From positions 1-64,000 of the forward strand of contig NZ_SPQT01000020.1 of NCBI RefSeq assembly GCF_004571025.1: a stretch of 64,000 nucleotides of DNA. Direction: 5' to 3'. This document shows positions 35,660 through 44,136 of this stretch, in pieces. The notes beneath the pieces are model-generated. The model was not told the DNA's origin. It saw only the letters and a program-made list of their open reading frames with translations, and searched no databases. This DNA comes from Bradyrhizobium niftali (GTDB lineage: Bacteria; Pseudomonadota; Alphaproteobacteria; Rhizobiales; Xanthobacteraceae). Positions within the stretch are counted from its first letter, which is position 1; each line of letters starts with the position of its first letter. The position numbers were made by a program, and so were the translations under genes.

Positions 35660-36753
35660 GCGTGGCGATCGAGACCGAGGCACGACGCCCGCAGCGACAC
35701 GCTGGTGCGAGACGGCGATCCGCATCGTTCGCGATTCCTCTTCTGCTCGCGGTGCTCGCGGCCACCGCGGTCGTCGCGCTGACCGTGGGCGCAGCCGGCA
35801 TTCCGCTCTCCCGGCTGCCCGCTGCCCTCGGCTTTGCCGGCACCACGACAGCCGATGCGATGACGGCGCGCGACCAGCTCGTGCTGTGGTCGATCCGCAT
35901 TCCCCGGATTGCGGCAACCGCGATGGTCGGCGGCCTGCTCGCCGCGGCCGGCGCGATCATGCAGGGACTGTTCCGCAATCCTCTCGCCGATCCCGCCCTG
36001 GTCGGCGTCTCCAGCGGCGGCGCGCTGGCCGCTGCGAGCGCGATCGTCTTCACGGACTCGCGTTTCGGCGAGACGTTGCGCTTCCTCCAGACCGAGCTGT
36101 TGCCGCTCGCCGCCTTCGCAGGCTCGCTGGCAACGACCGCGATCCTCTACGGCATCTCCAGCCGCTCGGGGCGGACCTCGATCGCGATCTTCCTGCTCGC
36201 CGGCGTCGCCATCACCGCCATCACCAATGCCGGTATCGGGCTTCTGGTGTTCATCGCCGACGACCGCCAGCTTCGCGACATTACGTTTTGGATGTTGGGC
36301 TCGATGAGCGGCGCGACCTGGACCAAGGCCGCGGTGCTCGCGCCGATCCTCGTCATCGGGCTTGGCGCCTGCGCCTTCATCGCACGCGGCCTCGATCTGC
36401 TGGTGCTTGGCGAGGCCGACGCCTTTCACGGCGGTGTCGACGTCGAGCGCCTCAAGCGAATCTCGATTGTCATGGTTTCCGCGATGACCGGGGTTGCGGT
36501 GTCGATCAGCGGCGTCATCGGCTTCGTCGGCATCGTCGTGCCGCATCTGCTCCGCCTCGTCATTGGACCGGCGCATCGCCTGCTGCTGCCGGCCTCGGTG
36601 CTGCTCGGCGCCATCCTGATGGTCGGCGCCGACACCCTGGCGCGCACCATCGTGGCGCCGGCGGAGATGCCGATCGGCATTCTGACCGCGGCGGTCGGGG
36701 CCCCGGTCTTCCTGGGGATCCTGCTGCGGCAGCGCGGGCTCACCTCATTATGA
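35656..36753 (+). CDS. hmuU: Haem ABC transporter permease HmuU
   Basis: A 365-residue FecCD-family permease with ten predicted helices. The conserved RIPRIAATAMVGGLLAAAGA and GLFRNPLADPALVGVSSGGA blocks are present, as is VVPHLLRLVIGPAHRLLLPA. The start overlaps the hmuT stop by four bases; the much longer upstream frame is antisense to nothing real and is ignored. Confidence 0.95.
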   Translation: MSVAIETEARRPQRHAGARRRSASFAIPLLLAVLAATAVVALTVGAAGIPLSRLPAALGFAGTTTADAMTARDQLVLWSIRIPRIAATAMVGGLLAAAGAIMQGLFRNPLADPALVGVSSGGALAAASAIVFTDSRFGETLRFLQTELLPLAAFAGSLATTAILYGISSRSGRTSIAIFLLAGVAITAITNAGIGLLVFIADDRQLRDITFWMLGSMSGATWTKAAVLAPILVIGLGACAFIARGLDLLVLGEADAFHGGVDVERLKRISIVMVSAMTGVAVSISGVIGFVGIVVPHLLRLVIGPAHRLLLPASVLLGAILMVGADTLARTIVAPAEMPIGILTAAVGAPVFLGILLRQRGLTSL

Positions 36754-37556
36754 GCGCGGTGATCGAGGCGCGACGCTTAAGCAAGCGCGCCGGCCGCGCG
36801 AGGCTGCTGGATGGCGTTGGGCTCACGGTTGCGGCCGGCGAGATGGTCGCCATCATCGGCCCGAACGGCGCCGGCAAGTCGACGCTGCTGCGGCTCCTGT
36901 CCGGCGATCTCCGTCCGAGCGGGGGCGAGGTACGCCTCAAGCAGCGTGACATCAACAGCTTCACGCCGCGCGAGCTCGCCGCGCGACGCGCGATGCTGTC
37001 CCAGCACATCAACGTCACCTTCCCCTTCTCCGTCGAAGAGATCGTGCTGATGGGCGTAGGCGATCGCAGCCCGCGCGAGGCCGGCGCGCTCGTCGATGCC
37101 GCGCTGGACGAGGTCGGCCTTGCCCATTTTCGCGAGCGGCAGCTACCAACGCTGTCCGGCGGCGAGCAGCAGCGCGCGCATTTCGCCCGCGTGCTGGTGC
37201 AGCTCGCCTGCGGCGAGGCCGAGCATGGACCTGGACTTCTGTTGCTGGACGAGCCGACCTCGAGCCTGGATCTGCGCCATCAGATCGACCTGGTCGAGGC
37301 CGCCCGCCGCCGCGCGGCTGGCGGCACCGCTGTCATCGCGATCCTGCACGACCTCAACCTGGCGATCCGCTTCGCCGACCGGCTTGTGGTACTAAACGGA
37401 GGCAAGCTCGCCGCCGACGGCCCGCGCACCGAGGTCGTCACGCACGAGACCATCCGCGACATCTTCGAGATCGACGCCGTCGTCCACCAAGCCGACGGCG
37501 TGCCGTACGTGCTGCCGCAATCGATGCGGGCGGCGGCGCGCAGCAATGCAAGCTGA
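36750..37556 (+). CDS. hmuV: Haem ABC transporter ATPase HmuV
   Basis: A 268-residue ATPase. Walker A is GPNGAGKST, the signature is LSGGEQQRAHFARVL, Walker B is LLLLDEPTSSLD, and the switch His lies in AILHDLNLA. This pairs with HmuU to energise haem import. The start overlaps the hmuU stop by four bases. A 14-base GC hairpin lies 31 bases after the stop. Confidence 0.95.
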   Translation: MSAVIEARRLSKRAGRARLLDGVGLTVAAGEMVAIIGPNGAGKSTLLRLLSGDLRPSGGEVRLKQRDINSFTPRELAARRAMLSQHINVTFPFSVEEIVLMGVGDRSPREAGALVDAALDEVGLAHFRERQLPTLSGGEQQRAHFARVLVQLACGEAEHGPGLLLLDEPTSSLDLRHQIDLVEAARRRAAGGTAVIAILHDLNLAIRFADRLVVLNGGKLAADGPRTEVVTHETIRDIFEIDAVVHQADGVPYVLPQSMRAAARSNAS

Positions 37557-37587
37557 GCTGCCGCCGCGTTGAAGATGCGCTCCCTTG

Positions 37588-37601
37588 CCCCGCTTGCGGG
37601 G
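37588..37601. terminator. Short GC hairpin after hmuV
   Basis: CCCCGCTTGCGGGG is a 6-bp stem followed by AGAGG, with no T tract. It may be a family E repeat core rather than a terminator; it lies between convergent hmuV and the MuiA-like gene. Confidence 0.4.
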
Positions 37602-37631
37602 AGAGGTAAGAAGGCATCGCGCCTCAGGCTC

Positions 37632-39305
37632 CTAGCCCGCCGGCACGATCACCATGCTCCTGTCCTTCGGCCAGCGGATGCGCCAGGCGAAGTTGAAGTC
37701 CCGGGCCTCGCCAGGCTTGGCGTCGAACGACCATTCCAGCACGCCGCGCTTATCGCGGATGTTGCTCGCGGTCGGCGGCGTGGTCGACGGCAGCATCTCG
37801 ACGACGATGTCCTCGTTCTCGCTGACCGGCAGCTGGTCCTCGATCGCGACCTTGATCGGGAAGTCGTGACCGTTGCGGACGGTGGTCTTGAACGAACGCT
37901 CGTCGGTCTTCGACGTCGTCACGAGCAAGCCGGCCGAACCCTCGTTGCGCTTGAGCACGGCACGCTCGATCTTGACCTTGTCGTCGGCGCCGAAGCCGAG
38001 CCGTACGATGTCGTCCTTGGCCGAGGCCGAGAGCTTGCCGCGGCCGACGAAGACGCCGTCGCGATAGATCGCGACCTTGCCCGGCAACAATGTCGTATCG
38101 TCGGTTTGCTTGAAGCTCGCTTCGAGGAAGGCGGTTGGGTCCATTACCGGCGCGGCACGGACGGCGAGATCGGCCGGCACGGTCATCGAGGCGATGCGCA
38201 ACGCCTTGGCGCCCTCGGCAGCGCCGAGGCTGACGCGGCCGGGAATCCTGAAGGTGGCCTGGAAGTCGCCGATCTCGGCAACTGCCTGCTGCTCGTCGGC
38301 GCGCTCGCGCGGTTCAGGCGCTTCGGCCATTTTCGAAAGATGGGGTTGCATCTGACGTGCGACCGGCGCAGGCCGCGCCAGATCGGAGGCCGCACCGAGC
38401 GCCATTGGTTTCGGCGGTTGTGGATATTGCGCGACCAGCGAGCCCAGCTCTGGCGCACTGCCGCCGCGGCTGACGCGGACCGTGGAGACGCCAAGCGTGA
38501 CGTTCGACCAGTCCTCGCCGGTCGACTGCGTGATTTCGGCACGGCGGACCAGCTCCAGCTGCGGCTTGCGGTCCTTGGCGCCGGTGTCGAGCCGGGCGTC
38601 ATAGAGCGGCAGCCAGCGCGCGTTCCGCACATTGTAAGTGACCCGCAACGTCGCCTTGGTCGCGGCCGGCGCGGCGATGTCCATGCGGACTTCGAGCTTG
38701 CTCGGCGGCTTGGCCTTGCGCTCGACTTCGAGCTGGGCGACCTGCCGGTCGATCTCGCGCATCTTGCGCGTGGCGTCGCGAACGGCGGTATCGGCGCTCG
38801 CAATTTCCTCGCCGACCGCAGCAAAGGCCGTGCGCCATTCGGCGATCGGCCGCGCCTCGCCCTTGTCGCCGATGCCCGCGGGGGACGCTTCCGCAAAGTG
38901 CTCCGCAAATTTGCGCCGGGCATTGGCCGAGTCGATCGCGCCTTGCAGGTCGGCGCGCTGGTCGTTCAGGGCCTCGATGCGCTTGTCCAGCTCGGGCAGG
39001 TTGACCGGCGCCGCACGCGGCGTTCGCGCATCGATCGTGCCGATGGTGAGCTTTGCACCACCCTCACCCTCCACCCGGATGGAGGAGGTATCGAGACCAA
39101 GCGGGAAGTCCTTGGCAACCAGCGTCGAGTCACCGGACGGCAGGTCGACCGTGATGACGCGAGTGACGGTGGCACCATCCGGGTAAACCGTGACGGTGTC
39201 GATGGCCGATGTGGCGTCCACATCGCCGGCCCACGACGGCAGCGCGAGTGCCGTGGTCACCAGAACCAGGCTCGTCGTTGCCAAACATTTTGCGGTGATG
39301 CGCAT
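37632..39305 (-). CDS. MuiA-like exported protein (DUF4139/DUF4140)
   Basis: A 557-residue protein of the mucoidy-inhibitor MuiA family. The signal peptide ends ALPSWA-GD. The N-terminal DUF4140-type part (VTVYPDGATVTRVITVDLP) is followed by a coiled coil near residues 105-200 (KRIEALNDQRADLQGAI, then MREIDRQVAQLEVERKAK). The C-terminal DUF4139 part has YNVRNARWLPLYDARL and ENEDIVVEMLPSTTPPTA. The start has AGGAGG seven bases upstream, a strong site. Function in bacteria is not established beyond the phenotype that named the family. Confidence 0.88.
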   Translation of the reverse strand: MRITAKCLATTSLVLVTTALALPSWAGDVDATSAIDTVTVYPDGATVTRVITVDLPSGDSTLVAKDFPLGLDTSSIRVEGEGGAKLTIGTIDARTPRAAPVNLPELDKRIEALNDQRADLQGAIDSANARRKFAEHFAEASPAGIGDKGEARPIAEWRTAFAAVGEEIASADTAVRDATRKMREIDRQVAQLEVERKAKPPSKLEVRMDIAAPAATKATLRVTYNVRNARWLPLYDARLDTGAKDRKPQLELVRRAEITQSTGEDWSNVTLGVSTVRVSRGGSAPELGSLVAQYPQPPKPMALGAASDLARPAPVARQMQPHLSKMAEAPEPRERADEQQAVAEIGDFQATFRIPGRVSLGAAEGAKALRIASMTVPADLAVRAAPVMDPTAFLEASFKQTDDTTLLPGKVAIYRDGVFVGRGKLSASAKDDIVRLGFGADDKVKIERAVLKRNEGSAGLLVTTSKTDERSFKTTVRNGHDFPIKVAIEDQLPVSENEDIVVEMLPSTTPPTASNIRDKRGVLEWSFDAKPGEARDFNFAWRIRWPKDRSMVIVPAG

Positions 39306-39499
39306 GAAGTCCCTCCTGCCGATATCGCCGCGCCGCCAGCCGGACGCGCGATCAAATGCCTCGCCAACATGGTTGGACGCGGCAGGGAAGGAACTGGTTC
39401 GATTGGGGTTTCCGTGGGGCGCCGCTGCGGCGGCACCATGGCCGCGGAACGCGTCGCACGCCGCGGCGGAGCCGTTAACCCAAGTCCTTAGACAAGTCC

Positions 39500-40120
39500 T
39501 CAGACTTGGGTGGGCGAACCCTGACCAAAGATGCGGCGGAGCAGATCGGTCACGTTCTTGGCGCCGGCCTTCTTCAGAATGCCGGCACGGTAGCCCTCGA
39601 CCGTCCGAGCGCTCAGATGCATGCGCCGGGCGATCTCCTTGTTGGTCAGGCCGGCGGCGAGATGCTCGAGCACGTCGCCTTCGCGCGCCGTCAGGGGCTC
39701 GCAGCCGGGCAACCAGCGCTGGCGGTTCGAGTTGGGTTGCCCGAACTCGTCGATGGCGGCATCGATCCGGTCCACGATGTCATGGGTGCGGAACGGCTTT
39801 TCGATGAAGTCGGCCGCGCCGCTCTTGATCGCGTCGACCGCCATGGCAATGCTGCCATTCGCCGAAGTCACAAGGACCGGCGCCATGCAATTCTCCTCGC
39901 GCAGCCGCTTGAGCACGTCGAGGGCGGAGCGATCCGGCGGCATCTCCAGCAGCACGCAGGCCGGCATCCGCGCCCTCGCTTCCGAGAGCAGAGACGCACC
40001 GTCGGCGAAGCAGATCACGTCATAGGCGCTCTGTTGGAGCGCGGTGGAAAGTTGTTCGCGGGAGGCGGCATCGGTGTCGATGACGAATACCTCACGCTTG
40101 GAAAGCATGTTCCCCGGCAT
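39500..40120 (-). CDS. FixJ/NarL-type response regulator with degenerate receiver
   Basis: A 206-residue regulator. The receiver domain starts VFVIDTDAASRE and retains the lysine in FIEKPF. However, the segment where the phospho-acceptor Asp should be reads CVLLEMPPDRS, so it carries Leu or Glu59 there instead. The output domain is a LuxR helix-turn-helix: LTAREGDVLEHLAAGLTNKE, then RRMHLSARTVEGYRAGILKK. The sequence otherwise resembles FixJ. It stands alone without a histidine kinase, is divergent from the AraC regulator and probably works without classical phosphorylation. Confidence 0.88.
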   Translation of the reverse strand: MPGNMLSKREVFVIDTDAASREQLSTALQQSAYDVICFADGASLLSEARARMPACVLLEMPPDRSALDVLKRLREENCMAPVLVTSANGSIAMAVDAIKSGAADFIEKPFRTHDIVDRIDAAIDEFGQPNSNRQRWLPGCEPLTAREGDVLEHLAAGLTNKEIARRMHLSARTVEGYRAGILKKAGAKNVTDLLRRIFGQGSPTQV

Positions 40121-40258
40121 AATCCCGATCCAGCAATGTCTTGGTCAAATGATCCGAAACGGCGGGGCCTCGTCGCGCCCGGCGTCATGAGCACGGCATT
40201 CACGCCAGTGCTTCGGTTTTCCTTATGTATGTTCCATCCCGTTCCCGGATTTGACGGA

Positions 40259-40287
40259 TCGGGACAGAAACTTTACATTTCGGGACA
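40259..40287 (+). promoter_or_regulatory. Paired direct repeats upstream of araC-type gene
   Basis: TCGGGACA occurs twice, starting at 40259 and 40280. The 21-base spacing is two helical turns, the arrangement used by many AraC-family proteins. The second copy ends 31 bases before the start codon of the regulator, suggesting autoregulation. Confidence 0.5.
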
Positions 40288-40318
40288 TCTGCGGGAATGG
40301 CTGGCACGAACGGTTTGC

Positions 40319-41356
40319 ATGACCGACCTCATTCGCAGCGCAGGCTTGAGCTATTACCCGGAGGTCGCCCGGTCGGTCGGGCTCGACCCCAAACAGATGA
40401 TGCGCAAGGTTAGGCTGCCGCTGGCCTGCCTCGACAAGCCGGATACCCCCATTGCCGTGACAGGCCTGCGCCGCCTGCTCGAACTATCGGCGAAAATGTC
40501 CGGCGCCGAAGATTTCGGCTTGCGCCTCGCCGAACGCGGCGGCCTGACCAATTTCGGCGCGGTCGGCCTGATCGTGCGCGAACAGGCGACCGTCGGCGAA
40601 GCGATCGAAGCGTTTTCGCGTTTCATCCATGTCCATCATGACGGCATGCGGCTCGACGTTGCGCGCAACAAGCAGACCGTAACCGTCGCGCTGCATCTGC
40701 GCGGCCGGCAGCCGAGCGCGCCGCGGCAGTCGATCGACATGGCGCTCGGCAGCGTCCACCGCATCATCCAGTCGCTGTTCGGCAGCGATTGGCGGCCGCA
40801 GGAAGTGCATCTGCATTATCCGCCGCCGCGCGACCGCAGGCGCTACCGCGACTTCTTCGGCTGCCACGTCACGTTCAACGCCGAGGACGACGCAATCCTG
40901 CTGTCGGTGCACGACATGGAGCGCCGGATCCCGAGCGCGCATCCGCTGATCGCGAGCTATCTGCGCAAGCGGATCGAGGCGATCGGGATCCGGCCGGCAA
41001 GCTGGGAGGAGAAGGTCGACGAGGTCGTGCGCCTCCTGCTCGCCAGCGGCGACTGCACGGTCGAGCGCGTGGCCGAGCATCTCGCCTGCACCCGCCGCAC
41101 CGTCCACCGTCACCTCGCCGCGTCAGGCACCAGCTTCTCGGCCATCCTCGACGCGCAGCGCGCCGATCTCGTCGTCGAATTGATCGACGACCCCGGCCGG
41201 CCGCTGGCCGATATCGCGGCACAGCTCGGCTTCTCCGCGCAAAGCGCCATGGCCCGCTGGTTCCGCGGCCGCTTCGGCTGCACCATCACCGCATGGCGCA
41301 AGGGCGTGCGGCCGTTGGCCAAGCCCGCCGACGTGCCTTCGGCATCTGCGGCCTGA
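40319..41356 (+). CDS. AraC-family transcriptional regulator
   Basis: A 345-residue regulator of the OruR/ArgR-like subgroup. The N-terminal ligand domain (about residues 20-210) has the Arabinose_bd-type pattern LAERGGLTNFGAVGLIVREQ. The C-terminal double helix-turn-helix has CTVERVAEHLACTRRTVHRH and PLADIAAQLGFSAQSAMARW. The start codon is chosen directly before TDLIRSAGLSYYPEVARSVG; the long frame upstream is antisense to the FixJ-like gene. Its target is unknown; the convergent neighbour is nnrS. Confidence 0.88.
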   Translation: MTDLIRSAGLSYYPEVARSVGLDPKQMMRKVRLPLACLDKPDTPIAVTGLRRLLELSAKMSGAEDFGLRLAERGGLTNFGAVGLIVREQATVGEAIEAFSRFIHVHHDGMRLDVARNKQTVTVALHLRGRQPSAPRQSIDMALGSVHRIIQSLFGSDWRPQEVHLHYPPPRDRRRYRDFFGCHVTFNAEDDAILLSVHDMERRIPSAHPLIASYLRKRIEAIGIRPASWEEKVDEVVRLLLASGDCTVERVAEHLACTRRTVHRHLAASGTSFSAILDAQRADLVVELIDDPGRPLADIAAQLGFSAQSAMARWFRGRFGCTITAWRKGVRPLAKPADVPSASAA

Positions 41357-41358
41357 CT

Positions 41359-42570
41359 CTATCGTGCCGGAGCGGGCACGCCCATGATGGCAAGTGCGCG
41401 CCGATTGCTGCCGGCGAGCAGCGGGCCGAACGCAATCGCAAAGCCGAGGAAGGCGACGACCCAGCCGCAGGCGGCAACGTGCAGCAGCGCATCGCCATGC
41501 GCAGGCCACGCCACGGCAGCAACCCGCGCCAGCGCCGCGGCGACGATCGCGACATAGATACCTTGCGTCGCCGGCGAGGCCGTCAGCGCCTGTCCGGTGT
41601 GGCCGAGGCTCGCGCGGGTCATCACCGCGAGTGTCATGGTTCCGGCCGCGCCTGCCATCCAGGCATGAATCCCCGCACTCGGCGGCAACGCGCCGAACAC
41701 GGCCAGGGCATGCAGGAGGAAGCCGAGCGGCACGAAGACATAACCGACATGCAGGATCAGGAGCAGCCGTTCGCGCGAGGTGCGGTCGCCGGCCCAGCGC
41801 GCAAGCCGCACCAGATGCAGCACGCCAACGAGCGCCATCACGGCACCGGTGATCACGTTCAACGGCGCCACGATCCACGAGATCAGCGCCAACGCGCTCA
41901 ATCCGATCACCACTCCATCGAAGCGGCCGGACGGCACCGGCAGGCGACCGGGATTGAACTTGACCAGCCAGTTGCGGGTGAAGCTCGGGATGATGCGGCC
42001 GCCGATCAGCGAAATCAGAAGCACGACCACGCCGATGCCGAGGCGGATGCTGACGTCGGCCGCGCCCGCGTGATGCGCTTCGAGATGAAAGCCGACATTG
42101 CCGGCGAGCAGCACGAGCACCAGGACCACCACGGGCAAATTGCGCCAATTGCCGCCCGCGATGATCTCGCGCGTCGCGGCGGCGACGACCAGCGCCAGGA
42201 ACGCCGCATCGACGACAAGCGCGAACGCCCAGCCGACCTCGGCGGACAGCGTCACCGCCACGCGGCCGGCCAGCCACACCACCAGCAATGCGCCCAGCGA
42301 GGTGCCCTGGATCGGCAGCCGCCCGGTCCAGTTCGGGATCGCCGTGAACAGGAAGCCGGTGATCACAGCCGGCAGGAAGCCATAGAGCATCTCGTGGACG
42401 TGCCAGTCGCGCGGCGCGAAGGCCGATGTCACCGACAATTCGCCGTAGAACAGCGGCAGCCAGGCCAGAATCGACAGGCCTGCCTGGATGGCCGCGAACA
42501 GGAAAAAGGGCCGAAAGCTGTTCGCGAACAGCGGCCAGCCCGCAAAATTGCGGGATCGGGCGCCAGCCAT
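41359..42570 (-). CDS. nnrS: NnrS-family haem-copper membrane protein
   Basis: A 403-residue inner-membrane protein with about twelve predicted helices. NnrS proteins bind haem and copper and help cells cope with nitric oxide during denitrification. Conserved His-containing helix ends such as DWHVHEMLYGFLPAVITGF and LEAHHAGAADVSIRLG are present. It is divergent from nnrR, sharing the promoter region with the FNR-like box. GGAG precedes the start. Confidence 0.92.
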   Translation of the reverse strand: MAGARSRNFAGWPLFANSFRPFFLFAAIQAGLSILAWLPLFYGELSVTSAFAPRDWHVHEMLYGFLPAVITGFLFTAIPNWTGRLPIQGTSLGALLVVWLAGRVAVTLSAEVGWAFALVVDAAFLALVVAAATREIIAGGNWRNLPVVVLVLVLLAGNVGFHLEAHHAGAADVSIRLGIGVVVLLISLIGGRIIPSFTRNWLVKFNPGRLPVPSGRFDGVVIGLSALALISWIVAPLNVITGAVMALVGVLHLVRLARWAGDRTSRERLLLILHVGYVFVPLGFLLHALAVFGALPPSAGIHAWMAGAAGTMTLAVMTRASLGHTGQALTASPATQGIYVAIVAAALARVAAVAWPAHGDALLHVAACGWVVAFLGFAIAFGPLLAGSNRRALAIMGVPAPAR

Positions 42571-42633
42571 GGGGCAACTCCTGTATATTCAGATCGCTGC
42601 CTGGAAAAATACTGCCGTCCCGACCGGCCGGTT

Positions 42634-42647
42634 TTGCGCTATCGCAA
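42634..42647. promoter_or_regulatory. FixK-type box between nnrS and nnrR
   Basis: TTGCGCTATCGCAA has perfectly paired outer pentamers (TTGCG/CGCAA) and fits TTG[A/C]-N6-[T/G]CAA. It lies 63 bases from the nnrS start and 52 from the nnrR start, in a position to serve both. Confidence 0.75.
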
Positions 42648-42699
42648 ACACCAGGACGATTGCAGGTGCCATCACACTCCCGAGCGCCAAGGAGGCAGA

Positions 42700-43410
42700 A
42701 TGGCCAAGGTCGACACATCGCTGGTTGCGCATTTGCCGCTGTTTGCCGGCGTCACGCCGGAAGCCATGGATGAGATCCTGCGCGAGGCCCGCTCGGCGCG
42801 CTATCCCAAGAACAGCGCCATCTTCGAGCAGGGCGCGGACGCGCAGTCCTTCTTCCTGCTGCTGCACGGACATGTCCGCGCGGCCAAGACCACGCCGACC
42901 GGCGAGCAGATCGTGGTGCGCTACGTCGCGCCCGGCGAGACGTTCGGGCTCGCGATGGCGATCGGAGCCGCGCGCTACCCGGCGACTGCGATGGCCGTCG
43001 ATGACAGCGTGGTGCTGATCTGGCCGAATTCGGCCTGGCCGCGGCTGGTCGAGCGGTTTCCGGCGCTGGCCGCCAACACGCTCCAGACCGTCGGCACGCG
43101 GCTCCAGGAGAGCCACACCCGCATCCTGGAAATGTCGACCCAGCAGGTCGAGCAGCGCATCGCACATGCGCTGCTGCGCCTCGCCAAGCAGTCCGGCAAG
43201 AAGCTCGACCACGGCATCGAGATCGACTTCCCGATCAGCCGCCAGGACATCGCGCAGATGACCGGCACCACGCTGCACACCGTGAGCCGCATCCTGAGCG
43301 CCTGGGAGAGCCAAGGCCTCGTCGAGAGCGGCCGCCAGCGCATCATCCTGCGCGATCCGCATGGGATCGTCGTGCTGGCGGAGCGCAGCCCCGACAGCGG
43401 CGCGGCGTGA
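42700..43410 (+). CDS. nnrR: Crp/Fnr-family NO-responsive regulator NnrR
   Basis: A 236-residue Crp/Fnr protein. The N-terminal cyclic-nucleotide-like beta-roll (LVAHLPLFAGVTPEAMDEIL) leads through a dimer helix to the helix-turn-helix DIAQMTGTTLHTVSRILSAWE, whose TVSR is typical of DNR/NnrR. There is no cysteine in the whole protein, so it cannot carry an FNR iron-sulphur cluster. In Bradyrhizobium NnrR is induced through FixK2 and activates denitrification genes. GGAGG precedes the ATG. Position between nnrS and hemN-nirK supports the call. Confidence 0.9.
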   Translation: MAKVDTSLVAHLPLFAGVTPEAMDEILREARSARYPKNSAIFEQGADAQSFFLLLHGHVRAAKTTPTGEQIVVRYVAPGETFGLAMAIGAARYPATAMAVDDSVVLIWPNSAWPRLVERFPALAANTLQTVGTRLQESHTRILEMSTQQVEQRIAHALLRLAKQSGKKLDHGIEIDFPISRQDIAQMTGTTLHTVSRILSAWESQGLVESGRQRIILRDPHGIVVLAERSPDSGAA

Positions 43411-43474
43411 GAGCTGAGCCAGGACGTTTCCTGAGATCGTCGGGCTATCACATGTGAAAGCATTTTCCTCGCAG

Positions 43475-43612
43475 CCCATCCTTCGAGACGCCCGCTTTGG
43501 GCGGGCTCCTCAAGGATGACGACGGAGTGCGCGGCAGCAGTTTCAACAGGCACCGAAGCCGATTAGCCTCATCCTGAGGAGACCGCGAAGCGGTCGTCTC
43601 GAAGGACGAGGC
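43475..43612. repeat. Dispersed palindromic repeat, family A (inverted copy)
   Basis: The reverse complement of the element at 279-397, sharing GCAGCCCATCCTTCGAGACG and GTGCGCGGCAGCAGTTTC. It fills most of the 336-base gene-free stretch after nnrR. The remaining part of that gap to 43746 shows no gene. Confidence 0.7.
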
Positions 43613-43746
43613 GCGCGCTCAGGCCTACCCAAAGCCTTTGCGACAACCCTGCCCCCGAAGATAGGGGCGAGGGACGCTCCCGCTTACGGCGAAAGCGCTC
43701 CCTCACCCGGGAATCCGCACGCGACCCGCGCGAATTCCAGACCGTC

Positions 43747-43944
43747 TCACGCCGGCACGCAGTCACACAGCGCGGCGAGGAATTTTTCGCGATCGATGCC
43801 ATGCTCGCGGCAGGCGTCGTCCACCGTGTGGAAGGTTGCGATCGGACAGCCGACACAGGCCATCCTGAAGGCGAGAAACACGCGGATCGTGTGCGGCGCC
43901 GTACGCATGATGTCATCGACCAGATCGCCGGATCGAAAGGGCAT
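43747..43944 (-). CDS. DUF1858-domain protein in denitrification locus
   Basis: A 65-residue protein covering one DUF1858 domain: DDIMRTAPHTIRVFLAFRMA, then a CVGC motif (Cys30, Cys33), then DDACREHGIDREKFLAAL. DUF1858 members often accompany hybrid-cluster proteins and NO-detoxification genes, and the two cysteines suggest redox or metal binding. The start is at MPFRSGDL, matching a complete domain; the frame runs further upstream without conservation. A TTG-N8-CAA box lies 48 bases upstream, nearly identical to the nirK box. Confidence 0.82.
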   Translation of the reverse strand: MPFRSGDLVDDIMRTAPHTIRVFLAFRMACVGCPIATFHTVDDACREHGIDREKFLAALCDCVPA

Positions 43945-43992
43945 GGACAACTCCGTTCCGAAACGACGATAGCGGAGCGGGCGGCGGTTTCT

Positions 43993-44006
43993 TTGTTGGA
44001 GCGCAA
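43993..44006. promoter_or_regulatory. NnrR-type box upstream of DUF1858 gene
   Basis: TTGTTGGAGCGCAA matches the nirK upstream box TTGTCGCAGCGCAA at 12 of 14 bases. It lies 48 bases before the start codon of the minus-strand DUF1858 gene. Confidence 0.65.
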
Positions 44007-44028
44007 GCTGGCGCAAGGTCACCAACTC

Positions 44029-44133
44029 GTCATTCCGGGGCGCGCGTAACGCGAACCCGGAATCTATCGGGCAGCAACCTGTGCGGTGAAATGGATTCCG
44101 GGTTCGCGCCAGGAGGCGCGCCCCGGAATGACG
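44029..44133. repeat. Dispersed palindromic repeat, family B
   Basis: GTCATTCCGGGGCGCGC at the left pairs with GCGCGCCCCGGAATGAC at the right, with a central ATGGATTCCGGGTTCGCG. It matches the family member at 8124. Confidence 0.8.
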
Positions 44134-44136
44134 CAG

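Noticed and set aside
35613..36749. N-terminal extension of the frame containing hmuV
   Set aside because: It overlaps hmuU in another frame; only the part from 36750 encodes an ATPase, with an ATGA overlap marking the start.
40789..42699. Long frame running into nnrR
   Set aside because: The first 637 codons lie opposite nnrS and partly over the AraC gene; the GGAGG site and Crp-like sequence begin at 42700.
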